From NCBI RefSeq assembly GCF_000383855.1, contig NZ_KB912877.1, positions 1,751,285 to 1,815,284 on the forward strand: DNA of 64,000 bases. The letters are read 5' to 3'. This document shows positions 59,678 to 64,000 of this stretch, piece by piece (the stretch's first letter is position 1; every line of letters begins with the position of its first letter). Origin of the DNA: Methylobacter marinus A45. Lineage in GTDB: Bacteria > Pseudomonadota > Gammaproteobacteria > Methylococcales > Methylomonadaceae. Both the position numbers and the translations under genes were made by a program. Below the pieces are notes generated by a model that worked only from the letters and a program-made list of their open reading frames with translations, made no database searches and had not been told where the DNA came from.

Positions 59678-60142
59678 CTACCGAGTTTCCAGAAAATAAG
59701 CATTGGCGCTCAGGGCAAAGTTCTGCCAGAGCCCGGCGATGCCCCGTTTCACCTCGATAACGTAAGCTTTGTCCGGCTTGTGTTCGTCGGGAAAATTGGA
59801 TAAGGCGCAGGAGGTCCGGTGTTTATCGACGACAAACTGTAAAAAATCGTCGACGAAGCCGTCGAAAGCCGCCAGCGCTTGCCGGGTCAAATCCGATAAT
59901 CCCTGATGGACCGGCGTCTCGCTGTTATCGAACGGCAGCGTCTGCAATTGCGCCAGGGCGTCGGCATACGCCTGCTCCAGAACGGCCAGCACATTGCGCT
60001 GAAAGCAGCCGTCCCATTGCTGCCGGGAAAGATCCCGGGCGAGCGATTGCTCGTAGCGTTTTTTCAACCCGGCCTTCTGCTCGTCGATATAGTGCCTGAA
60101 CCGGGCGAGACAGGCGGCGTTTTTCTGTGTGTTCGTCATCAT
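59678..60142 (-). CDS. Hypothetical helical protein
   Basis: The 154-residue protein appears all-helical and charged (ARFRHYIDEQKAGLKKRYEQSLARDLSRQQWDGCFQRNV). It has no signal peptide or membrane segment. LTRQALAAFDGFVDDFLQFVVDKHRTSCALSNFPDEHKPDKAYVIEVKRGIAGLW forms the C-terminal part. I do not recognise it. It lies 13 bases after the amine oxidase gene in the same direction, so the two are probably co-transcribed. Confidence 0.7.
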   Translation of the reverse strand: MMTNTQKNAACLARFRHYIDEQKAGLKKRYEQSLARDLSRQQWDGCFQRNVLAVLEQAYADALAQLQTLPFDNSETPVHQGLSDLTRQALAAFDGFVDDFLQFVVDKHRTSCALSNFPDEHKPDKAYVIEVKRGIAGLWQNFALSANAYFLETR

Positions 60143-60155
60143 GGATGTCCTTGTC

Positions 60156-61250
60156 TTAAAGTGTCAGTGCGGTAAAAACCCGGTCGCTCGCTGCCAGCGC
60201 GCCTTCCAGATAGCCTCCCTCGGCTTCGGCGGTTTCGGTCCCGCAGAAATAAAGCTTGTCCCGCCAGTGATCCAGTTGCAGCCAGGGATGTCCGTAGCGA
60301 GGATGTTCCGCCGGCGGCGCGCGATCCTGCTCGGCGGCGGTAAACGGTTCCGCGCTCCAGTCCTGAACCAGAACCTGAAGCGGATGCGCCGCGGCCGCAC
60401 CGAACAATCGCACCATCTGCTGCACGATCAAGGCTTCAAGCTTGTCGCGGTACAGGGCTCGGGTAAAAGCCGGCAAGCCGAAAAAGCCGAACAAGGCGGC
60501 CGACTCGTCCTGTTCCGAACAGGCATCGTAAATTTCAGCCAGCACCGCTCCCGGGTAGGGCTGCAAGGCATTGCCGGAATAACCCTGGCGGCGCCAGAAC
60601 GCTTCGGGATACACCAGCATGGCTTTGGCATGTCCCGCCATCCAGGTGGGGATGTCCTGCATGGCCTGGATCAGTTTCGGCGCCAGCGGCGGTTCGAAGG
60701 TAATCGTTTCCGCCGCTAAGCGGGGCGGCAGCGCCAGTATCACCTGTTTCGCCCGATAGGAGACCTGGCCATTGCCGGTTTCAAAGACCAGATCGATGCG
60801 GTTCCCCCGGTCGGCCAATTGCAACAGGCGGTGTTGCGGATGCAGGATCGACGCCGGCAGGCGCTGCAATAAGCCGGCTATCAACTGATGGCAACCGCCT
60901 CTGATGCGCCGCGCGCTATCGTGTGTCTGGGTGTCGATATACCGGGTCGGGGCCGATTGGGCGTCGATCTGATACAGGCTATGGCCGCTGTCCCACTGGC
61001 GAAAAAACGCCAATCCCAGACGTTTGGCCAACGCCGCGATGCGCGGTTGATGATCGGGCCATACCCAGGTTGGCCCGAGGTCGACCGCGAACGATGACGC
61101 CGCGGGTCCTGCCGTGACCGATCGGGACAGGATTCTGCCGCCGTAACGGCTGCGCGCCTCGAACACCGCGATAGGACGGCCGTGTTCGAGCAGGCGGTCC
61201 GCCAGGGACAATCCCGAGAGCCCGGCGCCGATAATCGCGATGTCCAGCAT
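60156..61250 (-). CDS. Flavin-containing amine oxidase family protein
   Basis: The 364-residue protein has the FAD motif IIGAGLSGLSLADRL, the second motif EARSRYGGRI, DLGPTWVWPDHQPRI, and the C-terminal GTETAEAEGGYLEGALAASDRV. This matches the monoamine oxidase/protoporphyrinogen-oxidase-like group. The substrate is not known. Its stop is 13 bases from the next gene, and the hypothetical gene 61256 lies 5 bases upstream, so three genes form a run. Confidence 0.9.
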   Translation of the reverse strand: MLDIAIIGAGLSGLSLADRLLEHGRPIAVFEARSRYGGRILSRSVTAGPAASSFAVDLGPTWVWPDHQPRIAALAKRLGLAFFRQWDSGHSLYQIDAQSAPTRYIDTQTHDSARRIRGGCHQLIAGLLQRLPASILHPQHRLLQLADRGNRIDLVFETGNGQVSYRAKQVILALPPRLAAETITFEPPLAPKLIQAMQDIPTWMAGHAKAMLVYPEAFWRRQGYSGNALQPYPGAVLAEIYDACSEQDESAALFGFFGLPAFTRALYRDKLEALIVQQMVRLFGAAAAHPLQVLVQDWSAEPFTAAEQDRAPPAEHPRYGHPWLQLDHWRDKLYFCGTETAEAEGGYLEGALAASDRVFTALTL

Positions 61251-61255
61251 ACGCC

Positions 61256-62212
61256 TTAACCTTCCCGTGCCGTCCGGCAGCGCAGCGAATTGCTTTGCCA
61301 GCGCGGCAAGGCCGGCGCCTCGGTTGACGGCGTCGGCATGATCAGTTTTTTGCGGAAAATATCCCAGACCCCGCCGAACCGCTGCTGGACACGAATGCTC
61401 CAGCCCCAGACTATCGGCAAATGCACCGGCACCCAGATATGCCGGTCGGGATCGCTGGGGGCGGCGTTTTGCATGAAATACCAGGTATATTTCTCCAGAA
61501 CACTGACGGAAACGACCGGTTTATTGTTGAATTCGGCCGGAATCGCTTGACTGACCGCGCGGCTGAAATCGAAACGCTGCTTGCCGCCCAGCGCCTGAAA
61601 AGCGCAAACCGGCTTGACGACGGCGTTATCGTCCGGGTCGTTCAGGTATAAAACCGGATCGCGGCCTGCCGATTCGGTGTCGAGCAAAACCAGGGACTCG
61701 CCATCGGCAAACTGTACCGTACGCGACGCTTCCACCAACTGCACCAGGCCCAGCTGGCTGGCGAAAGCGTCGGTCATCCATTCCAGCTCGAACCGGGGCG
61801 AGATGGTCAGGACCGGCTGGTTATCCAATAAACACACCTCGGGCGCGTCCAGGCTCGCATCCATCAAGGTCAGCCGGTTGTTCCGCGGCGAGCGCGGCGG
61901 GTCCGCATCGGTGCACAAACAACGACGGATGCCCGGACCGAGCAGATCCATATCCCAAATAAAGCCCCGCGGCGGCTGGGCGCTTAGATCAATGGGTTCT
62001 ATTTGCGCCGCATCCACACTGAGCCGGTAAGTGCCGACCAGGCCGGTCAGCTGCTCATGGTCGCCATCATCCGTAACATGATTCAAATAGTCCGCCACAA
62101 CCGGCTCCGGCAGCACCAGGTCATAACGGCAACCCGGATGAATAGCCGCCTGAACCTGACCGGGAACCGGGCTGGAACGAACGGGAAAATGAAGCGTGAC
62201 AATGTTATTCAT
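61256..62212 (-). CDS. Hypothetical protein in the amine oxidase run
   Basis: This is a 318-residue protein that I do not recognise. It is rich in beta-strand-like segments (MNNIVTLHFPVRSSP, TYRLSVDAAQIEPIDL, RTVQFADGESLVLLD, KPVVSVSVLEKYTWYFM). It ends in PIVWGWSIRVQQRFGG and a basic tail. It has no signal peptide. The start at 62212 was chosen. The longer frame to 62428 overlaps repeat-rich sequence and has an unlikely Arg-rich N-terminus. It lies 5 bases upstream of the amine oxidase gene and may supply its substrate or act as a maturation partner; that is inference. Confidence 0.65.
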   Translation of the reverse strand: MNNIVTLHFPVRSSPVPGQVQAAIHPGCRYDLVLPEPVVADYLNHVTDDGDHEQLTGLVGTYRLSVDAAQIEPIDLSAQPPRGFIWDMDLLGPGIRRCLCTDADPPRSPRNNRLTLMDASLDAPEVCLLDNQPVLTISPRFELEWMTDAFASQLGLVQLVEASRTVQFADGESLVLLDTESAGRDPVLYLNDPDDNAVVKPVCAFQALGGKQRFDFSRAVSQAIPAEFNNKPVVSVSVLEKYTWYFMQNAAPSDPDRHIWVPVHLPIVWGWSIRVQQRFGGVWDIFRKKLIMPTPSTEAPALPRWQSNSLRCRTAREG

Positions 62213-62448
62213 GGCGCGGAGGCGGTCTGTGTCCCTGATTCGGTTAGCGTTACGGCATACGACATTCAAGAATGGGGCCAATCCGGCAACGCCCCCCCTT
62301 TCGATGCGCCTTCGCCCGCTCCAAGCGAAGCGCCAGCGACTCTGCGGCGGCGCCTCAGTGGCGGCGGAATGCAAAAAACGGTCCCGAACGATGTCATAAA
62401 GCCGACAAATTACCGGGTTTTGTAACACTCAGGCAGCTGATCGCGGTT

Positions 62449-62700
62449 GAGAGTGTGAAAGTATTCAATTTAAAGGATTTAACCGCGAAAGACACGAAGG
62501 CTTTCAAATTCAAATATTTGCCTATGTTTCCATAGTAATTCATGAAGTCACGGGAAGAAAATGGCAACAACTTGATTTTCTTCGTGTGCTCGATTGCTGT
62601 TCCAGACGCAATTCTACCGCCTCCCTAATCCCCATGGATGGGGTGAATGCAGAGAAATGACGGGATCATTTCCTGTCCATGGAGGCGTTCGTGTCCTCGG
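62449..62700. repeat. Repeat family B copy 4, decayed with nested hairpins
   Basis: GAGAGTGTGAAAGTATTCAA and TTTAAAGGATTTAACCGCGA start the copy. The other inner arm is interrupted by nested insertion hairpins from about 62600. The nested part matches the insert in copy 1 at 230-285 (GCAATTCTACCGCCTCC is the inverse of GGAGGCGGTAGAATTGC). Confidence 0.65.
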
Positions 62701-63175
62701 CACACCGCTACGCTGCTCCTGCATTGCCTACAAGGATGTAGGTACTTAGGAACGTGAATTTTATAACTCCCGCAACTGACTTGTCTTTCTGTCCCTCTTC
62801 GGCGTTGCCTACAGGGATGTAGGTAAGGAGCGTGAGCAGGAGCGGAAGCTTTGCGCAAACAGTTACATAGCTTGTTGCTATGCGCCTGTTTGCGCGCCTT
62901 GAATAGGAACAGAAATCCTGCCTCAATTGCGGGTCTTATTTCATTCCCGTTCCTTAGCGTGAGCAGGAGCGGAAGCTGCGCCTAAAGCGCCTACTATTGG
63001 TGCTAAGCCACAGGGATGTGGCGAATGTCGAAAACGCATAACGCCATGGATGGCGTGTAGTAGAGTAATGCAGGAGCAATTACCGAGGAGCAGTTTTCGA
63101 CCTACCTCCTGCATGAGCCCCAGGGATGGGGTAAATGCAGATATTGCAGGAGCAAATATCTGCCCATGCAGTCGT
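62601..63175. repeat. Compound hairpin array, at least five loop-conserved hairpins
   Basis: Hairpins with loops AAGGAT, ATGGAT or AGGGAT and different stems lie at 62630-62643, 62727-62742, 62808-62823, 63007-63022, 63041-63056 and 63118-63131. A second type with loop GCAGGAGC and varying stems lies near 63064-63085 and 63137-63162. The 62213-63277 gap holds no convincing gene. Confidence 0.85.
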
Positions 63176-63277
63176 TCGTGGTGAAATATTCAGGCTAGTA
63201 AATTGGCCTCTATAAAGGCTGTGTGTCAAAATCCGGGAGCTTTGTTTTGTCGTATCAGTTACCAGGGAAACTCATCC

Positions 63278-63520
63278 ATGAATATCGAATCAATCCGTGA
63301 CCTTCTGTTATGGTGCACCGTTATAAACTACGGTGTGCTGCTTGTCTGGGCTTTATTGTTCACCGCCGCTCACGAGTGGATGCATCAACTGCACGGCCGC
63401 TGGTTTCGTCTGCCGGTTGAGCGGTTTGACGCCATCCATTACGCAGGCATGGCGGTTTACAAAATCGTCATCCTGGTTTTCAATCTCGTTCCCTATATTG
63501 CATTGCATATCGCCGGATAA
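63278..63520 (+). CDS. DUF6868-like small membrane protein
   Basis: The 80-residue protein has two membrane segments (INYGVLLVWALLFTAAHEWM and AGMAVYKIVILVFNLVPYIALHI) separated by a short basic stretch with HGRWFRLPVERFDAIHY. This resembles the DUF6868 group of small membrane proteins. Start 63278 (MNIESIRDLLLWC) is preferred over 63203. The function is unknown. Confidence 0.7.
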   Translation: MNIESIRDLLLWCTVINYGVLLVWALLFTAAHEWMHQLHGRWFRLPVERFDAIHYAGMAVYKIVILVFNLVPYIALHIAG

Positions 63521-63587
63521 GCCCGCGGCTCAAGCGGGACGGCTTTACAAGCCCGCCCCGTCCATGAATGGCGCCGCCGGCTCGGGC

Positions 63588-63977
63588 TTAATGCGAGGAT
63601 GCGTACAGCTGCTGAATTTCCTTGTAGCGGTTGGCGGCATCCGTCAATGTTTCCTTAGCCGAGGCCAGTTCGTTGTTCTTGAGCTCGGTACGGGCTTTCT
63701 TCAAAACACCGCTGGCCTGATTGCGTTTCAAGTCCAGCACATTATTGGCGATATCTTTCTGCAATTGCCGGGCATCGCTGACCATATCGATCAGCACCTC
63801 GTTGTCCGTGCCGTTATCTAGAGCCGCAATCGTCTCCTCGACTTTCGCCAGCGTGTTTTCGATAGCCGCTTTAACATCCTCATACGATGGATTCGCGACG
63901 GCGGAAGCGGTGAATGATGGGGCTGCCAGCGATACGGCCATAACAGAAGAAACCAGAAATTTGTTGAGTGCGTTCAT
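63588..63977 (-). CDS. Exported helical hypothetical protein
   Basis: The 129-residue protein has a signal peptide (LVSSVMAVSLAAPSFTASAVA) and an all-helical charged body (VKAAIENTLAKVEETIAAL, LDLKRNQASGVLKKARTELKNNELASAKETLTDAANRYKEIQQLY) likely to form a coiled coil. It should be periplasmic. I do not recognise the family. It is convergent with the small membrane protein gene. Confidence 0.75.
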   Translation of the reverse strand: MNALNKFLVSSVMAVSLAAPSFTASAVANPSYEDVKAAIENTLAKVEETIAALDNGTDNEVLIDMVSDARQLQKDIANNVLDLKRNQASGVLKKARTELKNNELASAKETLTDAANRYKEIQQLYASSH

Positions 63978-64000
63978 GAGTAAACCTCGAAGTGGATAAA

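Noticed and set aside
62601-63175. CRISPR array
   Set aside because: The repeated units are hairpins with different stems and irregular spacing. There is no constant direct repeat with unique spacers and no cas gene.

Overview
The window looks like chromosomal DNA of a GC-rich gammaproteobacterium. A type I methanotroph (Methylococcales) or close relative fits best. That is an inference from a hopanoid-type RND transporter, NifF and 4Fe-4S leucine-rich-variant proteins, a sulfate-starvation locus and a late cobalamin pathway with its own lower-ligand synthesis. No methane oxidation gene, rRNA, tRNA, prophage or CRISPR array was seen.

Layout. 0-4.3 kb: cysB, a divergent degenerate EAL protein behind a structured leader, and a class II glutamine amidotransferase. 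4.5-14.3 kb: a NodT-type outer membrane factor, a P-type ATPase, a REP-associated transposase (RAYT) and an RND pump with its fusion protein. 14.8-21.4 kb: an ApaH-like protein without its metal ligands, a TPR protein, two YsnF/DUF2382 stress proteins and small proteins. 21.6-27.8 kb: the sulfate ABC importer sbp-cysTWA with an alginate-export-family porin and a YezD protein, probably under CysB. 28-36.8 kb: Ktr potassium uptake, MarR plus HpnN-like transporter, SulP plus universal stress protein. 37-42.2 kb: methyltransferases, a DMT transporter, an HD-GYP protein and a FemAB-like protein. 42.2-51.8 kb: rubredoxin, its probable reductase, and bluB-cobT-[PIN toxin-antitoxin]-cobS-cobC-cobD-cobQ-cbiB-cobU. 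51.9-56.2 kb: mltB, two MacB/FtsX-type permeases and mlaC. 57-64 kb: a beta-hydroxyacid dehydrogenase, LRV protein plus NifF, an amine oxidase, hypothetical proteins and a dense patch of hairpin repeats.

The most striking feature is repeat content. At least five palindromic families headed by GTAG or GTGG lie in the intergenic gaps. About 240 bp of one family sits in frame inside the RAYT gene, and the RAYT stop codon is itself the GTAG head of an adjacent copy. A different hairpin family interrupts cobD in frame. That family has fixed loops and covarying stems, which suggests selection for structure.

Regulation. An exact 18-base match, extended by a spaced half-site, links the cysB promoter to the promoter of the sulfate cluster and is the best operator candidate in the window. 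Starts were moved inside the longest frames where a Shine-Dalgarno sequence, family length or a terminator argued for it; each case is noted.
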